This document shows positions 1-8,426 of a DNA stretch of 64,000 bases, piece by piece. The notes under the pieces were generated by a model. That model saw nothing but the letters and a program-made list of their open reading frames with translations. It was not told where the DNA came from and searched no databases. Where the stretch lies: assembly GCA_036337295.1 (NCBI GenBank), contig JAYZEN010000006.1, positions 62,001-126,000 of the forward strand, in the 5' to 3' direction. Numbering within the stretch: position 1 is the stretch's first letter; the number at the start of each line of letters is the position of its first letter. The position numbers and the translations under genes were made by a program. This stretch comes from Ketobacter sp036337295. GTDB taxonomy: Bacteria > Pseudomonadota > Gammaproteobacteria > Pseudomonadales > Ketobacteraceae.

Positions 1-801
1 GATATTCAGGTAGCCGTTGTGCATCCAGAAGTGCACGAACTGCTCCTCACCGCTTTTATGGCAGCAGGTGCCCTGGGCGATTTCGTTTTCATGGTGAGGG
101 AAGATCAGATCCTGCCCGCCGCCGTGAATGTCGATGGTTTTGCCCAGGTGTTTGTTGATCATGGCGGAACATTCAATGTGCCAACCGGGGCGGCCGCGGC
201 CCCAGGGGCTGTCCCAGCCGGGCAGGTCATCGGTGGAGGGTTTCCACAGCACGAAGTCGGCGGGCTCCTTTTTATAGGAGGCATCGTCGACCCGTTCGCT
301 GGCGCCGGCGATCATCTCATCCAGTTTGCGGTGTGAGAGCTTGCCGTAGTGCGGATCGGTGCTCACTTGAAACAGCACATGGCCTTCGGACTCATAGGCG
401 TGGCCGTTGTCGATCAGCGCCTGGATCTGCGTGATCATGGCATCGATGTTGTCGGTGGCGCGGGGCTCCAGCGTGGGGCGCAGGGTGTTCAGGCCGTCCA
501 TGTCGTCGTGGTACGCCTGGGTGAAGCGCTCGCTCAGCTCGCGGATGGTTTCGCCGCCAGCTTTCGCGGCGGCGTTGATCTTGTCGTCCACATCCGTGAT
601 GTTGCGGGCGTATTTCACGCTGGGGTAGTGCCGTTGTAATAGGCGGAACAGCATGTCAAAAATCACCACCGGGCGGGCGTTGCCGATGTGCACAAAGTTG
701 TACACGGTGGGGCCACACACGTACATCGTCACCTCATCTGACTTGATGGGGGTGAAGACTTCTTTTTGCTGCGTGAGCGTGTTGTACAGTTGTATGGTCA
801 T
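1..801 (-). CDS. cysS: Cysteinyl-tRNA synthetase, N-terminal part (cut by window edge)
   Basis: Charges tRNA-Cys with cysteine in the cytoplasm. The minus strand reads MTIQLYNTLTQQKEVFTP, then the zinc and ATP-site region YVCGPTVYNFVHIGNAR, where the HIGN signature of class I synthetases is seen. Further on come ARNITDVDDKIN and WGRGRPGWHIECSAM, both typical of CysRS. The 267 codons present are the Rossmann catalytic half; the KMSKS loop and anticodon-binding end lie outside the window. The start ATG lies 17 bases after the thrS stop with no obvious promoter between them, so the two genes are probably cotranscribed. This linkage differs from the thrS-infC-rpmI-rplT order common in gammaproteobacteria. 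Confidence 0.95.
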   Translation of the reverse strand, partial: MTIQLYNTLTQQKEVFTPIKSDEVTMYVCGPTVYNFVHIGNARPVVIFDMLFRLLQRHYPSVKYARNITDVDDKINAAAKAGGETIRELSERFTQAYHDDMDGLNTLRPTLEPRATDNIDAMITQIQALIDNGHAYESEGHVLFQVSTDPHYGKLSHRKLDEMIAGASERVDDASYKKEPADFVLWKPSTDDLPGWDSPWGRGRPGWHIECSAMINKHLGKTIDIHGGGQDLIFPHHENEIAQGTCCHKSGEEQFVHFWMHNGYLNI

Positions 802-818
802 GCGTTGGCCCAAGTTCC

Positions 819-2735
819 TTACTGCGGAATGCGCGTGGCGGCCGCGATGGCTTCCACGGCGTCAGTGATGCTGGTCACTTCATTTTTGTTGCTGCCCAGG
901 GTGCGCACCGCCACCTGTTGGGCTTCGGCTTCGTTCTTGCCCACAACCCAAATCTGCTGCACTTTGGCTTTACTGTGCTCACGCACCTTGTAGCCGATCT
1001 TCTCGTTGCGCAGATCCAGTTCACAGTACACCCCGGCGGCTTTCAGCTTGTCGGCCACTTCGATGGCCCAGTCGCGGGCATCGTCGGTGATGGTGGCAAT
1101 CACCACCGGCAGGGGCGATAACCACATGGGCAGGTGGCCTGCAGTGGATTCGATCAGAATCCCCAGGAAGCGCTCCAGCGAGCCCAGAATGGCGCGGTGC
1201 AGCATCACGGGGCGGTGACGGTTGCCGTCTTCGCCCACGTACTCGGCGTCCAGGCGTTCAGGCAGCACAAAGTCCACCTGCAGGGTGCCGCACTGCCAGT
1301 CACGGCCGATGGCGTCTTTCAGTACGAATTCCAGTTTGGGGCCATAGAAAGCGCCTTCACCGGGGTTCAGCTCACAGGTCAGGCCCAGGCTGTCCACGGC
1401 GTTCTGCAAGGCGGCCTCGGCTCGATCCCAGGTCTCCTCGGTGCCGGCTTTGTTGTCCGGGCGGGTGGAGAACTTGATGCGAATGTCCTCGTAACCAAAA
1501 TCCTTGTACACCTGATTCAACATAGTGATGAAAGCTGCCGTTTCTGCGTTGATCTGGTCTTCAGTGCAGAAGATGTGGGCGTCGTCCTGGCTGAAGGAGC
1601 GCGCGCGCATCAGGCCGTGCAGGGCGCCGTGGGCTTCGTTGCGGAACAGGGTGGTGAACTCACCCAAACGGATAGGCAGGTCACGGTAGCTTTTCAGGCC
1701 CTGTTTGAAGATCTGCACGTGGCCGGGGCAGTTCATGGGCTTGATGGCCATGTCCCGGTGATCGTGGGTGCAGATGGTGAACATGTCTTCGGCGTACTTG
1801 TCCCAGTGGCCGGACTGCTCCCACAGCTTGCGATCCATGATCTGGGGCGTGGCGATCTCTTGATAGCCGTTACGCTCCATTTTGCCGCGGATGTAGTTTT
1901 CCAGGGCCTTGCGGGTACGCCAGCCTTTGGGATGCCAGAACATGCTGCCCACGGCTTCTTCCTGCTGGTGGAACAGGCCCATCTCTTTACCCAGTTTGCG
2001 GTGGTCGCGTTTTTCCGCTTCCTCCAGCATGGTCAGGTATTTTTTCAGTTCTTTGTTGTCGCGCCAGCAGGTGCCGTACACCCGTTGCAGTTGCGGGCGG
2101 GTGGAATCGCCACGCCAGTACGCGCCAGCCACTTTCATGATCTTGAACGCCTTGCCCAGCTTGCCGGTGGAGGGCAGGTGGGGGCCGCGGCACAGGTCCA
2201 GAAAATCGCCTTGCTTGTACACCGAGATCACCTCGGTGGCGGGCAGATCCTGAATCAGCTCGGCTTTGAATTCCTCGCCTTCGTTCTTGAAGTAGGTGAT
2301 GGCGTCGTCCCGTTCCCACACCTCGCGAATGATGGGCAGATCCTGGTCCACGATCTCGGCCATGCGGCTTTCAATCTTGTGCAGGTCTTCCTGGGTGAAG
2401 GATTCAGCACGATGGAAGTCGTAATAGTAGCCGTTCTCGATGGCCGGGCCGATGGTGACCTGGGTTTCGGGGAACAGTTCTTTCACCGCCTGGGCCATCA
2501 CGTGGGCGGCGTCGTGGCGCAGCAGTTCCAGGGCCGCTTCTTTGTCGCGGGTGAGAAAGGCAATGTTGCAGGAATCGGTCAGGGGCGTGGTGAGGTCCAC
2601 CAGATTATCGTTCAGGTACATGGCAAGGCTGGCTTTGGCCAGGCCCGGGCCGATGTCATTGGCCACGTCCAGGCCAGTAACAGGGGCGTTGTATTCGCGG
2701 ACGCTGCCGTCCGGCAAAGTAATCTGGATTGACAT
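819..2735 (-). CDS. thrS: Threonyl-tRNA synthetase
   Basis: Charges tRNA-Thr and edits mischarged Ser-tRNA-Thr. The 638 residues match the full-length bacterial enzyme. An N-terminal TGS domain (about 1-62) precedes the editing domain with H74 and H78 (HDAAH) and the later LCRGPHLP segment. The class II catalytic core contains PMNCPGHVQIFK, whose Cys is a zinc ligand, and the late PVMLHRAILGS motif. The C-terminal anticodon-binding domain begins around residue 540. The start MSIQITLPDG fits the family. An AGGA sits 12 bases before the ATG, and a near copy of this ribosome-binding region lies 33 bases upstream (see repeat entry). cysS follows. Confidence 0.98.
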   Translation of the reverse strand: MSIQITLPDGSVREYNAPVTGLDVANDIGPGLAKASLAMYLNDNLVDLTTPLTDSCNIAFLTRDKEAALELLRHDAAHVMAQAVKELFPETQVTIGPAIENGYYYDFHRAESFTQEDLHKIESRMAEIVDQDLPIIREVWERDDAITYFKNEGEEFKAELIQDLPATEVISVYKQGDFLDLCRGPHLPSTGKLGKAFKIMKVAGAYWRGDSTRPQLQRVYGTCWRDNKELKKYLTMLEEAEKRDHRKLGKEMGLFHQQEEAVGSMFWHPKGWRTRKALENYIRGKMERNGYQEIATPQIMDRKLWEQSGHWDKYAEDMFTICTHDHRDMAIKPMNCPGHVQIFKQGLKSYRDLPIRLGEFTTLFRNEAHGALHGLMRARSFSQDDAHIFCTEDQINAETAAFITMLNQVYKDFGYEDIRIKFSTRPDNKAGTEETWDRAEAALQNAVDSLGLTCELNPGEGAFYGPKLEFVLKDAIGRDWQCGTLQVDFVLPERLDAEYVGEDGNRHRPVMLHRAILGSLERFLGILIESTAGHLPMWLSPLPVVIATITDDARDWAIEVADKLKAAGVYCELDLRNEKIGYKVREHSKAKVQQIWVVGKNEAEAQQVAVRTLGSNKNEVTSITDAVEAIAAATRIPQ

Positions 2736-2741
2736 TGGGGC

Positions 2742-2785
2742 TTCGATTCCTGCTAATTTCTACAAAATTGGGGGTTCGATTCCTG
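2742..2785 (-). repeat. Duplicated ribosome-binding region in the thrS leader
   Basis: On the minus strand the segment AGGAATCGAAGCCCCAATG, containing the thrS Shine-Dalgarno and start codon, is preceded exactly 33 bases upstream by AGGAATCGAACCCCCAATT. The two copies differ at one internal base and at the last base, where the start codon ATG is replaced by ATT. Two codons later the upstream copy meets a stop (TAG). It may be a simple tandem duplication, or a decoy ribosome site acting in thrS translational control. Only the repeat itself is directly seen. Confidence 0.7.
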
Positions 2786-2834
2786 AGTATTCGACGAGCA
2801 CACTAGATCATGAACCGCAGATTGTGAACCGCGC

Positions 2835-2861
2835 ATTGTATAAAAGAATGGGCTCTGTCTA
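2835..2861 (-). promoter_or_regulatory. Probable thrS promoter
   Basis: Reading the minus strand, TAGACA (five of six matches to TTGACA) is followed after 15 bases by TACAAT, a near-consensus sigma-70 -10 box. Counting the -35 as TTAGAC gives a 16-base spacer. It would give a leader of about 95 bases holding the duplicated ribosome-binding region. Judged by eye only. Confidence 0.5.
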
Positions 2862-2993
2862 AAGCGTCAGGGGGAGAGTTTTTTACGGGCGGGCTGATAA
2901 ACCGGCTTAACCGAAGTCGCCACTGCCCGGGGAAGCAGGCGGCGGCGACGTGGCCGGGGATGTGTCAGTTCGACTTGGCCTGGGTCTGAGCGA

Positions 2994-3476
2994 TCAGGCC
3001 GGGGAGGGGGCGAAGAAGCTCTTCAGCTTGGCCCAGAAACCTTCCGGCTTGGGTGCGGCTTCGGCCTGGGCGGCCTTCATGGCATCGATCATGGTGGTGG
3101 ACAGCAGTACATAGGCTTCGGTCCAGGAGGCCTTGACCTCGTCGTTCCACGCATCGCCCAGACCCTGTTCCAGGGTCCAGAGCAGGGCTTCCGCCACGGG
3201 CTGGAAGTGCTCTTCCTTAACGCCATACTCCAGGTGTTTCACGCCCAGGTTTTGTACCGCAGGCACAATGGTGTCCAGTTTGGTAAGACCGCGCACGGCG
3301 ATGCCCAGCATCCGCATCAGCTTGGCTCCCTGCTCGCTGATGTCGCTCTTGAACATGGGGCGCACTTCCGGCGCGATTTCAAACAGGCGGCCATAGAACA
3401 ACTCTGCGGCCTTGTCGGCGATGGGCTCCACCATGTCGAAGGTGGTCTGTACTTGTTGGATCTGTTCCGGAGTCAT
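2994..3476 (-). CDS. Single-domain globin
   Basis: A haem-binding globin of 160 residues without a reductase domain, probably used for oxygen binding or nitric-oxide detoxification. The start MTPEQIQQVQTTF is preceded by GAGAGG at good spacing; an ATG 18 codons upstream lacks one. The proximal haem histidine is the H in NLGVKHLEYGVKEEHF, a typical F8 setting. MFKSDISEQGAKLM places Gln at the likely distal E7 position. The C-terminal tail rich in Ala, Pro and Lys extends beyond the globin fold. It stands alone between thrS and the next minus-strand gene. The substrate cannot be told from sequence. Confidence 0.88.
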   Translation of the reverse strand: MTPEQIQQVQTTFDMVEPIADKAAELFYGRLFEIAPEVRPMFKSDISEQGAKLMRMLGIAVRGLTKLDTIVPAVQNLGVKHLEYGVKEEHFQPVAEALLWTLEQGLGDAWNDEVKASWTEAYVLLSTTMIDAMKAAQAEAAPKPEGFWAKLKSFFAPSPA

Positions 3477-3681
3477 GAACGTTACCCTCTCTGCAAGTGT
3501 CTGGCTCGGTTGGAATTCTGCAGAAGGCAACGCAAAGCCTGTGCCAATTGGCAGCGGGCGGTGTTAATGGGTTGAAATCATGGGAAATGCCCGCTTTGGT
3601 GCGATGCCAGGCGGGTAGCAGGGCCCTGAAATGGGGCTGCAGCGGGCGCTCTGTGCCCCAATTCGAGCGCCTGGCCGCCGG

Positions 3682-4533
3682 TCAGCGCTGGGAAATTGCC
3701 CCTTTCATGACCCCTTCGTAGGCTTTCACCTCAAATTGGTGATCGGGATCATCCTGCTTGAGGCAGCCGGCAATGTAATCCGCCAGATATTCCACCGTGG
3801 AGTCGGTGGGAATCAGGTACACCTGGCTGGTGGGCAGGGTCAGCTCGAAACGCCCCTGGGGCGCATTGTAGCCGAACTGGCAATAGTCCACGCCGTCGTC
3901 ACTGAGCCGGTCCAGCAGGTCCTCCTCGGTGCCCAGATAAATGTCCTTCCACTTCAGGGACCAGGCTTTCTCCAGCAGTGGGTCCCGCTTGCCATTGCGC
4001 AGTATTTTGATGCGGGAACGGTGGCCGTGGGCGATGCGCTGGCAGTTGCCGTCGTGCTTTTTCAGGCCGTGGCTGTATTGATAAAAGGCGCCGGAAATCT
4101 CTTCGTTGCGCAATTCGATGGCAACCCGGCTGACATTGTCCGGCACGGCCGCCATGGCGGCGTCTTCCAATAGAGGGATCAGGGCTTCCTGGGTAATGCT
4201 GTCCCCAGCCACCCATTCCACGGCTTCCAGGGGTGACAGGTGGCGGTAGGCGCGGCCTTTTGCGTCCCGCCAGCGGATCTCCAGCCCCGAGTCCAGCTCC
4301 CGTGTGGTCAGCCCGGGCAGGTCGCGGGGCAACACCAGTTTGTGGTCCACCAGGGATTCCACTGCATCCCGCACCTGTTTTTTAACCAGGCCGAAATCAA
4401 ACACCATGCCCTGATGGTCCAGCTCGCCGTATAGTTCCACGTCCACAATCCAGCTTTCCCCCAGGATGCCGCGGGCGTGGTGTACATAGGAGAAGTCGAG
4501 TACGGTGAGGTGATTAACAAACAAAGCGGCCAT
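3682..4533 (-). CDS. 6-carboxytetrahydropterin synthase / PTPS-like protein with two T-fold units
   Basis: Belongs to the 6-pyruvoyl-tetrahydropterin synthase/QueD superfamily, which acts on dihydroneopterin triphosphate in queuosine or pterin synthesis. At 283 residues it is about twice the length of QueD. The C-terminal half (about 120-283) carries the metal-site pattern: the His in QYSHGL, the Cys in HDGNCQ and the paired His of AHGHRSRI. The N-terminal half looks like a second, degenerate unit (NHLTVLDFSYVH, then LYGELDHQGMVFDFGLVK). I leave the symbol empty because such double-length members may not be the queuosine enzyme. It is divergent from the dihydroorotase gene. Confidence 0.75.
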   Translation of the reverse strand: MAALFVNHLTVLDFSYVHHARGILGESWIVDVELYGELDHQGMVFDFGLVKKQVRDAVESLVDHKLVLPRDLPGLTTRELDSGLEIRWRDAKGRAYRHLSPLEAVEWVAGDSITQEALIPLLEDAAMAAVPDNVSRVAIELRNEEISGAFYQYSHGLKKHDGNCQRIAHGHRSRIKILRNGKRDPLLEKAWSLKWKDIYLGTEEDLLDRLSDDGVDYCQFGYNAPQGRFELTLPTSQVYLIPTDSTVEYLADYIAGCLKQDDPDHQFEVKAYEGVMKGAISQR

Positions 4534-4570
4534 GGAGAAGTCCCGGTGTCCTGTGGTGGGGTGAATCCGT

Positions 4571-4576
4571 TATAAT
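4571..4576 (+). promoter_or_regulatory. -10 box upstream of dihydroorotase gene
   Basis: A perfect TATAAT stands 48 bases before the dihydroorotase ATG. No convincing -35 hexamer is seen at 16-18 bases upstream, so this may be an activator-dependent or weak promoter. Confidence 0.45.
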
Positions 4577-4623
4577 ACGCTGCCAGATTCTCCTAAACAA
4601 AGCCAAGAGTGTAGGAAAGCCTT

Positions 4624-5958
4624 ATGACCAGTCTGTTAATCACCAACGCCAACGTCGTCAATGAAGGCACAACCCGCCAACTGGATGTGCTGGTGAAGGA
4701 CGGTCGCATCGCTAAAGTGGGTGAAGACCTGTCCGGGCTGTCAGCGGATCGGGTGATGGATGCCAGTGGCCTGCACCTGCTGCCGGGGATGATCGATGAC
4801 CAGGTTCATTTCCGTGAACCCGGCCTGACCCACAAGGGGGAGATCGCCACCGAATCCGCCGCCGCCGTGGCCGGGGGCATCACCAGCTACTTTGAAATGC
4901 CCAATGTTAATCCCCTTACCATCAACCGGGCCGCCCTGGAAGACAAGTACGAACGGGCCAGCCGGAAATCCCTGGCAAACTACGCCTTCTATTTAGGGGC
5001 CAGCAACGATAACCTGGATGAAATCAAGAACCTGGACCCGAAAGCCGCCTGCGGTATCAAGGTCTTCATGGGCGCTTCCACTGGCAATATGCTGGTGGAC
5101 AAGCCGGAAATCCTGGAAGGGATTTTTGCCCATGCCCCCACCATCGTGGTGACCCACTGCGAAGACACCCCGATGATCAAAGCCAATGAGGACAAGTACC
5201 GGGAGCAGTATGGCGAGGACGTGCCCATGTCCTGTCACCCGCTGATCCGGTCCGAAGAGGCCTGCTACAAATCCTCCAGTTATGCGGTGTCCCTGGCCAA
5301 GCGCTTTGGTACCCGCTTGCATGTTCTGCACCTCACCACCGAGAAAGAACTGGCGTTGTTCGAAGCCGGTGACCTGGCCAACAAACAGATTACGGCGGAA
5401 GCCTGTGTCCATCACCTGTTCTTCAGTGAAGAGGACTATGAGGCCAAGGGCTCGCTGATCAAGTGTAATCCGGCGGTGAAAAAAGCCTCTGACCGGGAGG
5501 CGCTGCTCAACGCCGTACGCGACGACCTGATTGATGTGGTGGCCACGGATCATGCGCCCCACACCTGGGAGGAAAAGCAGAACAGCTATTTCAAGGCCCC
5601 CGCCGGGTTGCCCCTGGTGCAGCATGCGCTGGTTTCCATGTTGGAGCATTACCACGCCGGCCGCTTTTCCCTGGAGCACATCGTCAAGAAGGTCTGCCAC
5701 AATGTGGCGGAGCTGTTCCAGATCTCCGAGCGGGGCTATATCCGTGAGGGCTACTGGGCGGATCTGGTGCTGGTGGACCTGAATCGCCCCACCGTTGTGG
5801 ATGAGCAAACCCTCTATTCCAAGTGCGGCTGGTCGCCGTTTGCCGGGTACATATTCAAGTCATCCATTCAGGCTACCCTGGTGAATGGCGAGGTGGCCTT
5901 TGAAAACGGAGCGGTGAATCCCCATATCCGTGGCAAGAGGCTTGCATTCAATCGCTGA
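4624..5958 (+). CDS. pyrC: Dihydroorotase, amidohydrolase type
   Basis: Catalyses the reversible cyclisation of carbamoyl-aspartate to dihydroorotate in pyrimidine synthesis. The 444 residues show the amidohydrolase plan: ASGLHLLPGMID, then DDQVHFREPGLTHKGEI, the lysine segment CGIKVFMGASTGNMLVD, VVTHCED, LHVLHLTTE and VATDHAPHTWEEK. The usual HxH metal motif reads QVH here, so the first histidine is replaced by Gln. I recall a Bacteroidetes-like branch of dihydroorotases with this feature, and the long segment around ACVHHLFFSEEDY also fits that branch. The C-terminal ADLVLVDLNRPTVV is typical. Activity is likely but not proven. Confidence 0.88.
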   Translation: MTSLLITNANVVNEGTTRQLDVLVKDGRIAKVGEDLSGLSADRVMDASGLHLLPGMIDDQVHFREPGLTHKGEIATESAAAVAGGITSYFEMPNVNPLTINRAALEDKYERASRKSLANYAFYLGASNDNLDEIKNLDPKAACGIKVFMGASTGNMLVDKPEILEGIFAHAPTIVVTHCEDTPMIKANEDKYREQYGEDVPMSCHPLIRSEEACYKSSSYAVSLAKRFGTRLHVLHLTTEKELALFEAGDLANKQITAEACVHHLFFSEEDYEAKGSLIKCNPAVKKASDREALLNAVRDDLIDVVATDHAPHTWEEKQNSYFKAPAGLPLVQHALVSMLEHYHAGRFSLEHIVKKVCHNVAELFQISERGYIREGYWADLVLVDLNRPTVVDEQTLYSKCGWSPFAGYIFKSSIQATLVNGEVAFENGAVNPHIRGKRLAFNR

Positions 5959-5988
5959 TCAGGGACCGATTCCAGCGGAGCAGAATTT

Positions 5989-7218
5989 ATGTTCGGAAAA
6001 CAGATTAAACCCAAGGTGGCGATTGTGGGCGGTGGCTTTGCCGGGCTGAACGCAGCCCAGCAGTTGAAAGCATCCCGGTATGACGTCACCGTCATCGACC
6101 CCAGCCCTCATATCGAGTGGCTTCCCAACATCCACGAGATCATCTCCGGAGTGAAAACCGGAGACGACCTGCGCCTGTCCCGCAATATCCTGGTGCGTCG
6201 ATTGGGACACCGGTTCCTGCTGAACCGGGCGCTGGAGATGACGTCCTCTGCTATCGTGCTGGATAACGGCATGAAGGTGCCTTTCGACGTCTGCATTGTT
6301 GCCACCGGCAGCGTTAACAACACCTTCGGTGTGGAAGGGGCGGATCAGTTTGCCCTGCCCATGAAGAGTGTGGAACAGTGCCAGGTGATTGCGCGCAAGT
6401 TGCATCGGGCATCGCTAACCCATCGCACTACCCGGGTCACCATTGTTGGTGGTGGCATCGAAGGCGTGGAAGCCTTCGGTGAGGTGATGCGCGCCTACCG
6501 GCGCCGTCCTCAGTTCGAGTTCAATATCGTAGAGGCATCGGAACAGTTATTACCCCATTCTCCAGGGCACCTGGATGGCAAGATTCGCAGCCATACCGAT
6601 GGATTCCGGGTGCAGTACCACCTGGGCAAGCAAGTGGAGTCTGTGGACCCCGAAGGGCTGTGCCTGACCGACGGTGGCGCTATTGAAAGTGATATCACCA
6701 TCTGGTCCGCCGGTGCTGCGCCCAACGGTTTTTTGCAGCGCAGTTATCTCACCGATAACGCGGGCGACTGGGCCAATGTGAATACCTACTTTCAAAGCGA
6801 GGCCCGCGAAAACGTGTTCATCATCGGGGATGCGGCCAACCCCGCGGGTATGCCTTTGGCCAAGCAGGCCTATCACGCTATTGATATGGGGAAAGCCGCG
6901 GCCCATAACGTAGAGCGCCTGCTGGCCAACAAGCCATTGAAAGCGTTCCAGCCTTCCAACAAACCCCAGGTGGTGACCTTCGGCGATCTGGATACCTTCA
7001 TGCTGTTCAAGGACTTCGCAGTATCCTCCTCCGTCTTGGGCGCGGCCAAAGAAGCGGTTTACACGCTGGGCCTGTTGCAGATGGCGCCGCCGAAATCCGC
7101 CAAGGACGTGTTGCATTCGCTGGATCTGTTGCAGCGCAGTGCCCGCCGGGTTTACCTGCCCACGCTGAATCCATTGAGCCTGGTGAGCAAGTTACCCAAG
7201 AGCAAGGTTTTCTCCTGA
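5989..7218 (+). CDS. FAD-dependent NAD(P)H oxidoreductase, NDH-2/FSP1-like
   Basis: A two-dinucleotide-fold flavoprotein of 409 residues. The N-terminal VAIVGGGFAGLNAAQQL is the FAD-binding fold. A second glycine motif, VTIVGGGIEGVEAFGE (about 148-163), binds NAD(P)H. NVFIIGDAANPAG is the second FAD contact. The layout matches type II NADH dehydrogenases and related quinone reductases, which pass electrons from NADH to quinone at the inner face of the membrane. There is no clear transmembrane helix, but the C-terminal part may attach peripherally. It begins 30 bases after dihydroorotase and is followed 2 bases later by the deformylase start. The exact acceptor is unknown. Confidence 0.82.
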   Translation: MFGKQIKPKVAIVGGGFAGLNAAQQLKASRYDVTVIDPSPHIEWLPNIHEIISGVKTGDDLRLSRNILVRRLGHRFLLNRALEMTSSAIVLDNGMKVPFDVCIVATGSVNNTFGVEGADQFALPMKSVEQCQVIARKLHRASLTHRTTRVTIVGGGIEGVEAFGEVMRAYRRRPQFEFNIVEASEQLLPHSPGHLDGKIRSHTDGFRVQYHLGKQVESVDPEGLCLTDGGAIESDITIWSAGAAPNGFLQRSYLTDNAGDWANVNTYFQSEARENVFIIGDAANPAGMPLAKQAYHAIDMGKAAAHNVERLLANKPLKAFQPSNKPQVVTFGDLDTFMLFKDFAVSSSVLGAAKEAVYTLGLLQMAPPKSAKDVLHSLDLLQRSARRVYLPTLNPLSLVSKLPKSKVFS

Positions 7219-7220
7219 TC

Positions 7221-7772
7221 ATGCAGCCCGCCGATTTCCAGATTGTTGAGTTGGGTGATCCCCGGTTGCGGGCGTTGGCAAAGCCCGTGGCAGAGGCGCA
7301 GATGGGCTATGCCCTGGAAGTGGCGGAGGCCATGGCATACTGGATGAACGAGCGCGGTGGTGTGGGTATTGCTGCTCCCCAGATTGGCGTGCCCCTGCAG
7401 ATGATGATCATCGCCTCACGTCCTAGCCCGCGCTATCCCGATGCACCGAGCATGGCGCCTTTGTTGATGCTTAACCCGGAGACCCAACACTTCTCTGATT
7501 GCGAAGTGACATTATGGGAAGGTTGTCTCAGTGTGCCGGGGCTGCGTGGCAGGGTCACCCGCCCGGATGGGGTGACCGTGCAGTTCTCTGATCGGGATGG
7601 TCAATCCAGGTTGATGGAGTTGACCGGATTTCCTGCGCGTATTTTTCTGCACGAATACGATCACCTGATTGGCAAAACCTTCGTGGACCGGGTCGACTCG
7701 GTCCACGATCTGGTGACAGACAAAGTGTATTTTGAGCAGATTGCCCGGGTTACGCCTCCACCAGCCCCATAA
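7221..7772 (+). CDS. def: Peptide deformylase
   Basis: Removes the N-formyl group from new proteins using a metal ion. All three motifs are present: GVGIAAPQIGVP (motif 1), WEGCLSVPGLRG with the metal-binding Cys (motif 2), and FLHEYDHLIGKTF with the two metal His and catalytic Glu (motif 3, HExxDH). The 183 residues suit a bacterial deformylase. It is not next to fmt, so it may be one of two copies in the genome. Its 3' end overlaps the EVE-domain gene on the other strand by 23 bases. Confidence 0.93.
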   Translation: MQPADFQIVELGDPRLRALAKPVAEAQMGYALEVAEAMAYWMNERGGVGIAAPQIGVPLQMMIIASRPSPRYPDAPSMAPLLMLNPETQHFSDCEVTLWEGCLSVPGLRGRVTRPDGVTVQFSDRDGQSRLMELTGFPARIFLHEYDHLIGKTFVDRVDSVHDLVTDKVYFEQIARVTPPPAP

Positions 7773-8214
7773 TAAAATGCCATTGTTCCTCAGTGACCGG
7801 CATCACCGACAGGCGGTTGCCTTTGCGCACCAGTGCCATGTCCTGCAACGCGGGAATGGTTTTTAACTGGTCCAGGCTGATGGTGTCCTTGAATTTGCTT
7901 TTAAAACGCACCTGGGGGCAGAACCAGCGGGGATTTTCCGGATCGGATTTCGGGTCGTAGTACTTGGCTTCAGGATCAAATTGTGTGGGGTCGGGAAAGC
8001 CGTTCTTGATCACTTCCGCAACGCCGACGATACCGGGTACTTTGGTATTGGAGTGGTAAAAAAATATCAGGTCGCCTTTCTTTACTTCGTCCCGCAGCAT
8101 ATTGCGGGCCTGGTAGTTGCGCACGCCATCCCAGGGTTCGCCTTTCTTTCCGCGTGCTTTCAAATCATCAATGCCGAACGTATCCGGTTCGGACTTGAAC
8201 AACCAGTAAGACAT
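7750..8214 (-). CDS. EVE domain-containing protein
   Basis: A small PUA-fold protein of 154 residues of the EVE (YTH-like) family, thought to bind modified bases in RNA or DNA. The start MSYWLFKSEPDTFGIDDL is the standard N-terminus of the family; an in-frame TTG five codons upstream is less likely. WDGVRNYQARNML, GDLIFFYHSN and VPGIVGVAEV line the typical binding pocket. It is convergent with peptide deformylase and the coding ends overlap by 23 bases, which limits room for a terminator there. It acts in the cytoplasm; no substrate can be inferred. Confidence 0.9.
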   Translation of the reverse strand: MSYWLFKSEPDTFGIDDLKARGKKGEPWDGVRNYQARNMLRDEVKKGDLIFFYHSNTKVPGIVGVAEVIKNGFPDPTQFDPEAKYYDPKSDPENPRWFCPQVRFKSKFKDTISLDQLKTIPALQDMALVRKGNRLSVMPVTEEQWHFIMGLVEA

Positions 8215-8426
8215 AGTGCTGTATCCCAAAATATTATTAGGTAAAAAGTGAGCTAGATTGTACCTTCCTCTTCAAAAAAGAGCCAAATCCCAGTAAGGTG
8301 TCCAGTGGTGTTATTTTTGTTTACTTTTATTCCCGTTTTGGGAATTTCTCGCATAACCTGTTGCCTTAAGGTGTTAAGAAGGCATAAGGGAATTAAATCG
8401 TTGTATTACAAAGACTCGCGGATAAT

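Noticed and set aside
1134..2732. 532-codon open frame antisense to thrS
   Set aside because: Mirror frame of a GC-rich gene with composition typical of antisense frames; thrS on the other strand is certain.
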